From: Lucinisca nassula
Taxonomy: Eukaryota > Mollusca > Bivalvia > Lucinida > Lucinidae
DNA: 64,000 nucleotides
Direction: 5' to 3'
NCBI GenBank assembly: GCA_963580285.1
Contig: OY757011.1
Coordinates: forward strand, 153,005,245-153,069,244
Shown here: positions 51,661 to 63,039 of the stretch, piece after piece
How positions within the stretch are numbered: position 1 is the first letter of the stretch
Layout: every line of letters starts with the position of its first letter
Notes under the pieces: generated by a model
The model's input: the letters and a program-made list of their open reading frames with translations, nothing else
Database searches by the model: none
What the model was told of the DNA's origin: nothing
Translations under genes and position numbers: made by a program

Positions 51661-52610
51661 TATCTTGAACCGAAAAGGAAACGCAACTTTTTAACCCAAA
51701 AGATTTTCATGCAGCCATCAGGTTGACTGAAAAATCATTTTGCGATTTACTTTCATACTTTTAAACTGTCTTTGCAGAAAACATTTGGGTGATATCTGTA
51801 CAGTTTAACGCTCCACTTGGCAATTCGTTATTTTCAACATTTCCTCGTGCAGTACATTAAATGTATACAGTAACCTCATCATATTGGCATATTGTGTTAC
51901 CTGGAGTTTAGGTTTCAAAAGTCCGGTAAAATTTGCCTGTCCTGTCCTGCAGCGGCATGTTACCTCATCGGAACACTTATAAGTGCAAAGCACATGAGCC
52001 GCAACCACAGTGTCCCGAATCGGCTGGTCGCCACAGGTTCAAGCATGTCCGTGGGAGTTTTCGGGCTATGGGATTTTCTTATGATGCACCCTTGCCCGTG
52101 GTCTGTTATGATGTTGAAGGCATAGGAGGGTCGTTGGTTTGTCCTTTGACGGGGGTAGCCTCTGCGGGGCACCCATAAGTGCAAAGCAAATGAGCCGCAA
52201 CCACATGTCTCTCTCTCACCCACAGGCTTAATATAGGAGGTTTTAGGAATTCCGTTTATGACGTCATTATTGCGCATGCGCAAAGCACTGGCCGTCATTT
52301 GAAACGGCGATCGCTATTCAAATGTATTGGCGGAACTTAAAATGCTAACAATATTCAGACATTTTGAGAGAAAATATACCCGTTTACATTGAAATAATGC
52401 CTCGAGAAGGAAAGAATGATATTTTGCTTTTATTACGGAAATTGTTTATTCTGGATCCGTTTTCAATTGACGAAAATATCTTCGTGAATGACCCATGTCA
52501 ATGGCTTGAGATACGTTTTTCACGAAAGCTTATTTACAAAATACGTTTTTATGTAACTTTTTGTTTTATTCGCTCTCCATGTATAGCTATCACATACGGA
52601 TAGAACGTAG

Positions 52611-52684
<74 letters not shown>
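52611..52684 (+). repeat. (CTAT)n microsatellite
   Basis: About 18 uninterrupted tetranucleotide copies, directly abutting a family B element. Confidence 0.97.
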
Positions 52685-52685
<1 letters not shown>

Positions 52686-52895
52686 CACCCTAAAAGGGGT
52701 AAGTGGCAAACAGTGCAGGCCCAGATCAGACGCCGCAGAATGCGGCGTCTGATCAGGGCCTGCACTGTTTGCCAAATTTTCAGCCAATTTCCAAATAAAT
52801 TTTGAAGAAAACACAACCTGACATCCCTAAATTTTGAAATGGACTCCTGCCATATATAAGGAGGAAGATTCCATTTGGAACAAAAAGGGCTAAAC
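52685..52895 (-). mobile_element. Family B TTAA-type MITE, ends decayed
   Basis: The core palindrome 52,706-52,772 is nearly perfect (CAGACGCCGCAGAATGCGGC). The right part matches 3055-3282 (TTTTGAAGAAAACACAACCT, AGGAAGATTCCATTTGG) and ends GGGCTAA instead of GGGTTAA. The left end is shortened. Confidence 0.75.
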
Positions 52896-53149
52896 AATAT
52901 TTTATTTTTAGCAACCATCATGTACAATTAAATACATTGGAACCGACAAATATGGTGAGGCTTATAAATAATCTGCTAAAACAAACTGATTTATGTTACA
53001 TTTGAGTGATATGACTTAACATATTGAGTAATTTGGTTGTGATTGAGACAGACAGACGAATGGACGGACAGTTAGACAGACAAATAAACATACTGACAGT
53101 CGAAATAAACTAATGAGTAGACTGACGGACTGGCGTCGAGTCAACGTTG

Positions 53150-53430
53150 GTTCGACGTCATGCCGTCGACACCCACGCCAACTCACTTCAATGTCACATG
53201 ACCGTTGGGATGAGGTTTGACTGACAAACTGACAGTAGACGACAGACAGACCGACTGACTGAATGACTGACTAACAGACGAACGGACACCACACCAACTC
53301 ACTTCAATGTCACGTGACCGTTGAGATAAGAGAGTAGACGACAGACAGACCGACTGACTGACTAACAGACGAACGGACACCACACCAACTCACTTCAATG
53401 TCACGTGACCGTTGAGATAAGAGAGGTTTG
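53150..53430 (+). repeat. Tandem repeat, about 104-bp period, three units
   Basis: Units share AACTCACTTCAATGTCACGT, GACCGTTGAGATAAGAG and ACAGACAGACCGACTGACTG. The last two are nearly identical. Confidence 0.8.
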
Positions 53431-53479
53431 ACTGATCTCTGTATCCAAGAAGATATTGTAGAGCTAAGCTGATAAGCCA

Positions 53480-53704
53480 TTAACCCTTTTTGTACCAAAT
53501 GGAATCTTCCTCCTTATATATAGCAGGAGTTCATTTCAAAATTTAGGGTGTCAGGTTGTGTTGTCTTCAAAAATTTGGAAATTGGCTTGACTTTTTACAA
53601 ACAGTGTAGGCCCTGATCAGACACTACGTTCTGTGGTATCTGATCTGGGCCTGCACTGTTTGACAGGGTATCCGTGTTGGGGTTTCTGGTACCAAATTGG
53701 TTAA
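53480..53704 (+). mobile_element. TTAA-bounded MITE (family B), full copy (225 bp)
   Basis: TTAACCCTTTTTGTACCAAA at the left and GGTACCAAATTGGTTAA at the right. Interior order is inverted relative to 3055-3282. Hairpin core at about 53,600-53,662. Confidence 0.8.
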
Positions 53705-53790
53705 TGTAAGGGCTGGGCAGGTTGAACAAATCTACAAACCTACCAGATTTTACTGTAAAATCTTGCACTTGCGGAGGAGTGTTTCATTGC

Positions 53791-53985
53791 AGTGGTGCAG
53801 TGGTGCAGTGGTAAAGCATCGGCTTTGAGATCGAGAGGTACCGGGTTCGATTCTCACATGTGCCATGTGTTGTTTCCTTGAGCAAGAGACTTTATCCACA
53901 TTGCTCAGTACTGGTTTCTGCCCATCAAAAGAGGGCCTCATGGAAGATTAGTACTTGTACTTGTTACCCTCTATAAATAAGGTCG

Positions 53986-54021
<36 letters not shown>
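53791..54021 (+). mobile_element. tRNA-derived SINE with (ATT)n tail
   Basis: A-box-like TGGTGCAGTGG (53,801) and B-box GGTTCGATTCT (53,844), spaced as in a tRNA promoter. A conserved-looking central part has CCTTGAGCAAGAGACTTTA and CACATTGCTCAGTACTGG. The tail is (ATT)n at 53,986-54,021. RNA polymerase III would initiate upstream of the A box. A degenerate relative is at 46,068. Confidence 0.8.
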
Positions 54022-54022
<1 letters not shown>

Positions 54023-54531
54023 TCGTGCACTGAAAGGGTGTTCTACGTTTGTTTTGAATCCCACTGAGTCTTGATGGGTCCGAGCACTGGGCAAATGACA
54101 TTTTATTGAGTAACGCCGTATTATCACGAACACAACGTTCTGACGTTTCATCGACGTTGCAAAGTGAAATTAAATGCATCGCTTTGATGTTGGTTTGATG
54201 TAGACACGACATTGCTGACATGTTACATGTCGGTTGACATGGAGTTATTTAACGACAAACCACCGTGTAGCATCGACTCCGGAACTTGTTACTGAAAAGT
54301 ACCAGCGAAATCAATATTTATCGTGAGCATGGCACACAGTAAGGTAGGTAAACCAAGAACAAATAATAGTTTTCGTGGAAAGTACTGGTTTTTGCTTTGA
54401 TTCAAGACCACTGGCCTTCTTTTTTCCATGCCCTAACATTCAGAAGGTTAGAAAAGTTTTTGTGTATAAGTTTTAATTGAAAGGTTCGCTTTATACTGCG
54501 GTTTTTTTTTTCAGAAAACACAAAACAAAGG

Positions 54532-54600
54532 AGTACGGCAACTTGGATTTTTAAGTACGGCAACTTGGGAAAAATGCTGAATAAACAGTACGGCAACTTG
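54532..54600 (+). promoter_or_regulatory. Left subterminal motif cluster (3 copies)
   Basis: AGTACGGCAACTTG at 54,532, 54,554 and 54,587, in direct orientation, 270-340 bp inside the left TIR. Candidate transposase binding sites by analogy with En/Spm-type elements. Confidence 0.6.
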
Positions 54601-55120
54601 TATAACAAAATTGCCACTTTGGAAATTACTGACAGCATTTTAACATCGTTCCGAACGAACAACCATGATTATTATCATGTTTGGTTTCATCACTCAGCCA
54701 GGGGTTGTTTCTAATGCTAGTACCGATCGCAAGCCAATCTATTTGTGTATGTAACAGCTGGAGTTGTGAAATATACGCCAGGGCTATATTTCTTCTTGAT
54801 AATTATTTGTCATTGCTTTCGCTTAGTTTTATTGCTGTAAATACTTGGGAAATATTGTAGAAACAAAGTCTGCCACCTTTAAACGGAACTTTACTTTCGT
54901 GAAATGAAGTTTATTATTTTTTCTACGAAAAAAAATAAAAATGTCTTTTTTAATGAGTTCAAATAGTTTCTACGTCGTTCTTGTGATAGTTATTTTATGT
55001 TTTAGATGTATTGATTCCTTTTGCGAACGAGATTTTATTCTAACGAAGATCCTGGTGTATGCATGCTATACTCCAGTTATTTTAAATCACGACTGCGGCT
55101 ATTATTTGTTCGCTTGTTTG

Positions 55121-55355
55121 CATTCCGAAAACATGCCTATTCAAATATATTGAAAAATTTTCCACCCAAAACTGAAATTTTTCAGATCAAAAATCTGATA
55201 TTTTACATATTGCAGTTCAGAACATATACGGTGGGCACTGTTTTTTTTTTGGACAGAAATGCGAAAAATAATGTTCACCCCTAAAAACCCCAGTTTTAGG
55301 TAATCAATAAAATTTGGGTTTCAGGCTGTCAAAGTTGTATGGGCATGTTTTCATG
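55121..55355 (+). mobile_element. Family A MITE, old hairpin-less copy
   Basis: CATTCCGAAAACATGCCTAT to GGGCATGTTTTCATG. The body matches family A, but the palindrome is lost. Inserted in the 6-kb TIR interval. Confidence 0.6.
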
Positions 55356-55405
55356 CTGGTCTTCTATAAGTCTTTTGAAATCGTATTCTATGTCATGGAT
55401 AATGA

Positions 55406-55408
<3 letters not shown>

Positions 55409-55447
<39 letters not shown>
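55409..55447 (+). repeat. (ATT)n microsatellite
   Basis: About 13 copies. Confidence 0.95.
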
Positions 55448-55524
55448 CGAAATCGACGGGCACAAAAGTGCCTGCATGTTGCGTTCTTCATCTTGAATAT
55501 TCTATCTATTTCACATATGTACAG

Positions 55525-55725
55525 TTAAGCAACGATACAGACAACACAATAGAAGTGGAGGCAATGATCAGGAATCAATACAATTAACCCAAAACCCCCA
55601 GCAGTGACACCAAAGGGAAAGAAAGAAACACAAACATGAAGAAACTGAACTCTGATGGAAACACCAATACCGGAAAGCTATAAGGACAGTTACTTTCCCA
55701 CAAAATGGCCAATTTCCCACTACTT
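55525..55725 (-). repeat. Family E repeat, minus orientation
   Basis: CAGGAATCAATACAATTAAC and TACTTTCCCACAAAATGGCC are the inverses of family E words. Confidence 0.65.
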
Positions 55726-55942
55726 ATCAAAAAGTGTTCAGCTCCTTAAAGAAGTTGATTTAATGTGTCCCGAAAAAAGTCCTTTAATAAATTTCTTTTC
55801 CGTTCACAAAAGGTTACTTTCGCTTTTGTATAAAGGACAGCTAAAATAACTTTCCTTCTAGTTGCAATCGATTGTCTCTGAGATAGTCCTGAAATGTGAA
55901 TTAAACTGTTAGTTTAACCCTTAAGTTCCAGCATTTTAAACG

Positions 55943-56008
55943 AACAGTGTAGATCTGATCATTCGCCGCGTTATGTGGCGTCTGATTAGGTATCCACTGT
56001 TCGCCAAT
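55943..56008. repeat. Family C hairpin core
   Basis: AACAGTGTAGATCTGATCAT with inverse partner ending CACTGTTCGCC. 56,010-57,050 downstream has no recognised gene; a G-rich run (57,005-57,026) could form a G-quadruplex. Confidence 0.6.
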
Positions 56009-57061
56009 GTCACAGCACACGAGCCAAGTCTATATTTTACTTTTTGCACAGAGATCGGACGTCACAGGGAGAATAAAAAGCTTAAAGGTGGACTAGCGAT
56101 GCTATAAATTACCGGTACTTCGATTTTATACAATGTCAGCGACAGTCAAATGGACAATAGCAAGCGGGAAGCTTCTGTAATTAGTAACTTTTGCTTGAAT
56201 GTGTGCAGGATGACTGCGCGTTGTTAGTGTTAAATGAATATGAATGGTGAGACTAAAAAGTATGAAAGTGAAATGAAGAAAGGTGATGGTGTAAAATGTT
56301 AACAATGGATTAGGTAAAAGCAGGTTAAAACAGGTATGCCGTGTTCATGGCAACTTCTGACCAAGAAGCCTGACTCCCACGCTGAACTTTGCTAATGCAG
56401 GCATCAAAATAATATTGGGAGTAAATCTGTTCCATTGCCAAGGGGAAGAACGAATACATGTAACAATTAACGTAATGCGAGTGGGTGGCCCATGCTGTGA
56501 CGCGTGTTTCGATTAATTGCTAGAAATAAGGGAAGGGAGATACTGCAACTATGCCATGAATACTTTTATATAAATAAATGACGCAGGCAAGTGACCTTCT
56601 CTGCAGGAAGGATCACTAGCCAAGATAAGGCTGCATGTCGTAGGTTAAATAATTGTTCAGAGTCAAGTGGATGGCTTAACGCTACATCATTTCGAGTTAA
56701 TGGGCATAGGACTGTGTGCATAGGCTCCATACTGTGGAGTCAAGTGTTGACGGACTATTGTCTTGTATGCTGCTTCCCGAACGCAGTTTTATTTTGTTCT
56801 GATATTAGATAAATAAAACAAAGGACTTTTTAGCAGTTTAAGAGATTCTATCGATATGTATGTTGACGTTCATATTGGTGGATAGATCGAAACCTAAGAA
56901 CCTTGCAGATGAAACAATTTCGAGAGCATGACTTGAACTTTATATGTTTGAATTTCATGTCCCAGTGAGATTCTTATGATTGGACAATCTAAGTCCCTCT
57001 AGAGGGGGTGGGGCGGGGGGGGGGGGTAATCGGACAGGTCGTTTAGGTGTTTAGGTATAAT

Positions 57062-57345
57062 AACAATAACAAGGTGCCTAGAACTGATCCTTGCGGTACA
57101 CTTGAAGTAAATGGAACCTCATCTGAGGACTCGCCTTCAAGTTCAGCTGCCTGACCTCTGCCAATCAGAAAAGACTCTCCAAACTTTCCCAACCCACGGG
57201 ATAGTTAACCCATGTATCTGTAGCTTGCAAAGTAGCTTCAGGTGATTCACCTAGCCAAAAGCCTTGCTAAACCCAAAATAAGAACTATTTGTTGACCATT
57301 TAATCATGATCCGACAAGGTCATAAAGAAGCTGAATCACATGGCT
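57062..57345 (-). pseudogene. LINE RT fragment, minus strand
   Basis: On the minus strand the words VPFTSSVPQGSVLGT (about 57,112-57,071) match the LINE RT motif SxVPQGSVLGP, preceded by IGRGQAAELEG and KFGESFLI, as in the CR1/L2/Jockey palm region. Truncated at both ends and shifted in frame. Confidence 0.7.
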
Positions 57346-57521
57346 GTCACAAGATCTGCACTCCCAGGCAGTTAAGTATTTCGCGATCATAACGTATGTC
57401 AAAATCAAATCAAATCGAATTTATTTCTCTCCGGTTATACAATATGATAACATGAGAAACAAAACGTTGTACAAACATACGATTTCATGGCGGCACAATG
57501 TCTAAAGAAAAGATGTAAGAC

Positions 57522-58135
57522 ATAAACTTTAATCCTTCTAAATGCCAGGTCCTTCATGTTACCCGACGTAAGAACCCCATCCCAAATGTGTACCTATTGC
57601 ATGGCACCAGAAACAGCTAAGCACCTTGGGGTCACTATCTCTGATGATCTAAACAGGAGCCCCCGCATTGACAACATAACTACCAAAGCAAATCGGACCC
57701 TTGGATTCTTGAAAAGGAACATTCGGGTCCATATTTAAGGACCTGAAATCAGTTGCATATAAGACTCTTGTCAGGCCGCAACTAGAGTATGCGTTCACTG
57801 TATGGTATCCCCACACTGCCACTGACATATACAAAGTGAAAGCAGTCCAACGAAGGGCTGCCAGGTGGGCAACACATGACTTTAGCTACACTTCAAGTTT
57901 TACAGCTATGCTGACGGACCTAAATTGGCGCCCCCCCCCCCCCTTGAACAACGCCGTCTCGCCATGATGTATAAGATCACTTATGATCTCATCCTCATAC
58001 TAGACCATCAGCCCACAATCACCCCCTTGCATATAGACAGTTTTACACCCTCACAGACTACTACAAGTACACCTTCTCTCCCAGGAATATTATTCACTGG
58101 AATGCTCTACCGGCCTGTGTTGTAGGTGCAGTTTA
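57522..58135 (+). pseudogene. LINE RT C-terminal fragment
   Basis: FNPSKCQVLHVTRR, then KHLGVTISDDLN, RTLGFLKRNI, RPQLEYAFTVWYPH and AVQRRAARW, in several frames. This is the thumb/post-RT region of a CR1/L2-like LINE. A run of ten C near 57,932 breaks the frame. Confidence 0.75.
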
Positions 58136-58204
58136 GCAGTGCTGTTAGCCTGGTGGCTCATGCTTCTCATTAAGGAGGAGGCTATTGTACAAATTGGATC
58201 ATTA

Positions 58205-59217
58205 ACGGATAAGAGGATCCACACTTAAGTGGGTTAGCTCATGGTTCTCTGGACGCACACAACAAGTTGTACTTGATTATCAAGCGTCGGATCCAGTCCC
58301 TGTTTTGTCTGGTTTCCCACAAGGTTCGGTACTTGGACCGGTCCTTTTTTTATATTTATTAATGATCTTCCTGATAATATCAGGTGATCTGTTCGCTTGT
58401 TTTCTGATGATTGTTTTGTATAGGAATATATATACTTCTTCTGACTGCCTTATCTTACAAGATGACCTGGATGGCCTAGCATGTTGGGAGGCCGATTGGC
58501 AAATGAAGTTCAGTGTGGCCAAATGTCATTCAATGAGGGTGTCACGGCACCCTCCAGACAAGCAGATTAAATTCAACCACTTACTACATCAGCATACCTT
58601 GGAACATGTCCAATCCGCAAAATATCTTGGTATCACCATCACTGATAATCTTGATTGGGATCAACATATTTATGCGATTACATCTAAGGCAACTTGGACA
58701 TTAGGGTTTCTTAGACGCAATTTGTCTTTTGCTCCTAGGCAGACAAAGGATGTTGCAAACAAAACCTTGGTTCGACCACAACTCGAGTATGCATCACCCG
58801 TTTGGCATCCCCATGTTAAATTACAGGTTCAACAGGTTGAGAAGGTTTAGAGGACGGCTGCCCGATGGACCTGCGGGCGATGGCGGAACAGAAGTAGTGT
58901 TGGTGAAATACTCGATGAGCTGGAGTGGACATCGTTGGAGGCCCGTCGCGAGCAATCCTCTTTAACCTTCTTTTGTAAGATACACTCTGACACAGTGTAT
59001 CTTAATAAAGATAAATACTTGACCCCTGTGACTACTTCAACTCAAACAAGGGCATCAAAATTAAACAACAGTCAATATCGTAGGTACCAGGCCTATAGTG
59101 ATGCCCTGAAGAATTCTTTCTTCCCTAGAACTATTCCTCAGTGGAATAGTCTTCCCTCCTCTGTGGTAAATGCAAAAACTGCAGAGGAGTTCAAAGCCCG
59201 CATGGTATAGATTAGGA
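58205..59217 (+). pseudogene. LINE RT palm-to-end fragment, second copy
   Basis: SGFPQGSVLGPVLF at 58,308 starts the recognisable palm. The catalytic ADD region lies in another frame (about 58,395-58,420). AKYLGITITDNLDWDQHI, RPQLEYASPVWHPH and FFPRTIPQWNSLP follow, ending at TAG 59,208-59,210. Homologous to 57,522-58,135 but a different insertion, in the same orientation. Tail GAAGATATGAAGATAGATA near 59,361 resembles the short tandem tails of L2-type LINEs. Confidence 0.82.
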
Positions 59218-59779
59218 CCCAGAGGTGTGCGTTTCAGTACACCTCTGAAAGTAGATTGTAAATAGTTTTAAGAACTCATCCAGTGAGTTTTTTTTTTTAA
59301 ATTCTAAATTTAGCGCACCACCCAACTGAGGTAATGGCCAAGTGTGACCGACTCAGTATATGAAGATATGAAGATAGATAAAAGACCCATTTCTGTTTTT
59401 ATCTTTTAACTGTACTAACACTCTCTTTTCCCACTGTACAAACTCATTTCGCCAACTTTTCTTTCCTTTTCTTTCAGCTAACACCCTTCAACACTTGGTT
59501 CGCCGGAACCCGTCTTATGTCTTATGGTTAAGACGTACTGGAAGAAAGAAAGAAAATCGATAAAAGTCGAAAAAAAAAACTAGAGGACAACAACAGGTCA
59601 ATCTGTTACCAATTTCTTATATCCCAACCCTTCTGTCCCTTTAAAATTACTGATAAAAAGGAGAACGACAATGCAAGTAACGACGAACCCAACAAACCTT
59701 TGTTTATATTAAGATTGACTGTTGTGAAACTAGTTAGACCACTTCTCCGCCATCACACTTTATGTATAATTGTCGAAAG

Positions 59780-59848
59780 CAAATCGCCGTACTGTTCACA
59801 GCAAACTGCCGTCCAGGTTTTTTTCGTAGTGACGCAAATTGCCGTACT
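59780..59848 (-). promoter_or_regulatory. Right subterminal motif cluster (3 copies, inverted)
   Basis: CAAATCGCCGTACT, CAAACTGCCGT and CAAATTGCCGTACT, inverse relatives of the left motif AGTACGGCAACTTG. They lie 370-440 bp inside the right TIR. Confidence 0.55.
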
Positions 59849-60310
59849 CTGACCGTCTGGCGTTTCGGCTTGTTTATTCAGTCACAATATTCTTTGGGGG
59901 AAAAACAACTAAACATTACAAGCAGCGAAAGATTCGGCTTCTATTGATGCCACTGAATTGAAGATTGTCAAAGCCGTTTCCTTAATAAATTCACAGATTG
60001 GTGAAGCTGTCATGAATTTTCGCGGTACCAGCCATGTACCAGCCGACTCATTTGTGTGTTTAAATGGCAGCTGACAAAGCTTTCCAAAATTTCCTTTTAA
60101 GAATTTCAGAGAAAAATAAGCTGAGTAAATATAAGAAGTGGGTTTAAGTTCTGACACTACGTAATAACGCCAACTTAAGCGATTACCTACCGTCAGTATA
60201 ATCATTTTCCCCATTTATCTGGTACTTTTGAGTAACAAGTTCCGGAGTCGATGCTACACGGTGAAACTGTAATTTACATTTACCTACGCTCGATAATTGC
60301 TGGTACGCTA

Positions 60311-60356
60311 AGAGAGAGAGAGAGAGAGAGAGAGAGATGTAGGCCGAGGCAAACTC

Positions 60357-60397
<41 letters not shown>
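60311..60397 (+). repeat. (AG)n microsatellite, two blocks
   Basis: Blocks at 60,311-60,337 and 60,356-60,393 separated by a short unique stretch. Confidence 0.95.
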
Positions 60398-60399
<2 letters not shown>

Positions 60400-60468
60400 C
60401 CCTGTTGGGTCGTACGTACAATATATCTTTAAGAGCAGTTAACTAAAATAATAACACTTGGGATTTGC

Positions 60469-60720
60469 CATCACGAAAATGAAAAACATGCAATGCGGTT
60501 TTGACCCCCTCAAACCCCACTTTTATACAGCAAATCTGGGATTTACAGGGGTAAACATTATTTCTCTTATTTCTGCTCAAAAACATAGAATGTGGGTACT
60601 CAATAGAACCGCCTCGTATTTTTGCAGAAATAAGAAAAATATCACAATTTTTTATCTTAAAATTTACATTTTTTGGTCGAAAAATTAATAATGTATTTGT
60701 ACAGGCATGTTTTCGTAATG
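60469..60720 (-). mobile_element. Family A MITE, half-palindrome copy
   Basis: CATCACGAAAATGAAAAACA to ATGTTTTCGTAATG. Only the first arm of the palindrome is present (GTGGGTACTCAATAGAACCG), then CAGAAATAAGAAAAATATCA. A transition form between full and hairpin-less copies. 60,730-61,340 has no gene, only a loose direct repeat (AAGAATATTTCACA at 61,007 and 61,232). Confidence 0.75.
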
Positions 60721-61339
60721 CAAAATTTCACACCTGTCAGCATATCAGTGTTTCCCCCATTATCATACATTTGAATTCGCCAAAAGTTTAAAAGAATTCC
60801 ACTGTTTACGTTGTAATTAACACTTTATCTGTCCCACTGCCTTGAAGCAATACTGGCCGTTGACGGCCAGGGCTTTTCCCGTTCTATTTTTAGAACCGGA
60901 AGTACGTCACGAAAAAAGCTCCTATACCTGCCACTGCAGCAGAACTGAAGATATATTTTTAAATAACAAAAAACAAACTCATTCCTTTTAATTGGATTTT
61001 ACGGCTTTTCAAGAATATTTCACATACATAGAGCCGATCGTTCATCAAAGGTAGGCGAAAACCGGAGAGCCCGGAGAAAGACTACATTGTCTTCCTCTGT
61101 AAGGAGAACTTGCCTTTCCCAACAGAATCAGAATCAGAATTGTAACTGGTGACACGTCAAATGACATACATACACCAAGTGCTGCTATTGTTTAAAAAAG
61201 ATATTTTTGAGCTTGGTGACCTTACCAATTTAAGAATATTTCACAAATATCGAGCACAATGTTCATCTTTAGATAGCGAGCACAGGACTATCCAGATAAA
61301 ATCGTCATGTAAATAATTAAATAATTGCATTAAATTGCA

Positions 61340-61445
61340 GGGGTATAAATTTTGTTTCTTCATATTTCTGCTCAAAAATAAAGTTTGTGGGTACTCGTTA
61401 GAACCGCCTCATTGAGCATCCGCAATCTACGTTTTGAGCAATATA
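61340..61445. repeat. Family A hairpin fragment
   Basis: GTGGGTACTCGTTAGAACCG and a shortened second arm; no termini. Confidence 0.6.
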
Positions 61446-61526
61446 ATATATTTAACAAATTAGCATCTGATACATGCTATTCCTTTAGCCATGAAAGATA
61501 GCAATATTTCACATAGATTTTGTTTG

Positions 61527-62152
61527 TTTGTTTGGTTCGAGGTTTAACGTCCCCGTCAACAATGTAAACATCACAAAAACACGCCTATATAATTTTGACC
61601 CCTTGAACCCAACTTTTATACAGTAAAACTGGGTATCAGGGGTAAACCTTATTTTTCTTATTTCTGCTTTAAAATATAGATTGTGGGTACTCGTTAGAAC
61701 CGCCTCATCGAGGCGGTTATAACGAGTACCCACAATCTATATTTTAGAGCAGAAATGATGAGGCGGTTCTAACGAATACCCACAATCTATATTTTAGAGC
61801 AGAAATAAGAAAAAATATCACAATTGTTCATCTTAAAATTATCAATTTATCGGCGATAAAGGTTACAATGTATTTGTAAAAGCGTGTTTTCGTAATGGTC
61901 ATTTTGGAGACGTTGCTTCCAATTTTGTGGCACTTTTACCCGACATTGAGATGAAATGACATCTCAAGCCCTGTCGCCCAATGAAACCAATAGGGTTTAT
62001 AAGCATGGACGGTCCGTCTCGCACCGCGGCTCATGGACAGGCTAAGATCCTCTAAGCGGTTTACCAGTACAAGTGTGCGGGTCGGATTCAGCTCTGCGTA
62101 GAAGCATCATGCAGCCCATATATTTCTTCAAGCCCAAATGGGCGGGGGCTGA
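61527..62152 (+). repeat. Family D repeat interrupted by a family A MITE
   Basis: Left piece 61,527-61,568 (GTTCGAGGTTTAACGTCCCC) and right piece 61,898-62,152 (GTCATTTTGGAGACGTTGCT onward) join into one family D copy when the insertion is removed. Confidence 0.85.
61569..61897 (-). mobile_element. Family A MITE with extra palindrome arm, nested in family D
   Basis: CATCACAAAAACACGCC to GTTTTCGTAATG. Palindrome 61,675-61,745, then a second copy of its right arm (61,757-61,800, GAGGCGGTTCTAACGAATAC). 329 bp in total, explained by that arm duplication. Confidence 0.85.
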
Positions 62153-62417
62153 TTTCGCACAGATATGTTATCCTAAGTGTATGACTCAAAATCTAGAACA
62201 CATATGTTCTTAATACAAAAACACTCAAATCTCACAAAACGGCGAGATTCTCGTTCAGAAATATACAGGTAAATCAGAATGCTTCTAATAATACAGGTAG
62301 GCGAGACCGCTTGTCCCAATGGTCAGCGGTCAACGGGAAAATAACTGCAATAAAGGATTATGCTTATTTTAAGGATTTAGTTCCCTTGTAGACTGCGTTA
62401 AAATAAGTTCGGTATGG

Positions 62418-62506
62418 CACAAGATAATATGTTGTCCCAACAAGATAATATCTTGTCCGCACAAGATCTTGTGCGGACAAGATAATATGTTGTCCCAACA
62501 AGATAA
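62418..62506. repeat. 36-bp perfect palindrome inside a direct repeat
   Basis: Palindrome 62,449-62,484 (TATCTTGTCCGCACAAGA and its inverse, no loop). ACAAGATAATATGTTGTCCC occurs on both sides (62,418 and 62,477). 62,520-63,030 has no recognised gene, only a 38-bp tandem duplication at about 62,833-62,906. Confidence 0.85.
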
Positions 62507-63039
62507 CATCTTTGCGCACAACTCCTAAAAAATAAAAAATCATGTCCCTTCCCGGGTTCCGTAATTTCAGTACCCAATTTTGTTAAATCTTTATTCGATA
62601 TAAAAGATTGGGTACAACATAACTGTTACATGCATGGTATTGAACCCAATCACGGTTGATAACTTCGGTTCCCTCTTTAACTGCACGCCGGTTGGTCAGG
62701 CCTCAGACCCTATGGCGGCCCCAGCCTATAGATTTTCTTTACGTAAAGTCGGTTGGTGTCTGATGTTCTGTTATTGGTCGGATCCACCGGAGTCCAACTG
62801 TTGGTTTTCTTTTGCTCCAGCATTCCAGTTATTTCATGTTGTTGAGTCATCATTGCCTCTTCTCTATATTTCATGTTGTTGAGTCATCATTGCCTCTTCT
62901 CTATATTCGTTTGATTTTTATGTGTTCTCGGAGATGTTGCACTGATGAATTAGAAACCCTCCATGCGGACTGAACAACCCACAACAGAAACATAGGATAG
63001 GATTATTACCACATAAAATTGATTAACGTCCCCCCGTAA

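Larger units (their letters stand above)
54261..60263. mobile_element. Candidate 6.0-kb DNA transposon with 45-bp TIRs and AAAC flanks
   Basis: Left TIR 54,261-54,305 begins CACCGTGTAGCATCGACTCC; right TIR 60,219-60,263 is its inverse with one mismatch in 45. AAAC lies directly outside both (54,257-54,260 and 60,264-60,267), a possible 4-bp target duplication. Subterminal motif AGTACGGCAACTTG occurs three times at the left (54,532, 54,554, 54,587), and inverted relatives occur three times at the right (59,780, 59,802, 59,835). CAC termini, 4-bp duplications and subterminal repeats are typical of the CMC/En-Spm/Chapaev group. I see no transposase; the interior is LINE and MITE debris. Confidence 0.6.

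Noticed and set aside
52611..52684. IYLSIYLS-type repeat protein
   Set aside because: Translation of a (CTAT)n microsatellite.
53791..53865. Functional tRNA gene
   Set aside because: A and B boxes are present but the acceptor stem does not pair and the sequence runs on into a SINE body with an (ATT)n tail.
54402..54662. 86-codon minus-strand ORF near the left end of the 6-kb TIR interval, considered as transposase
   Set aside because: Lys/Phe-rich, no catalytic motif, overlaps the subterminal motif cluster.
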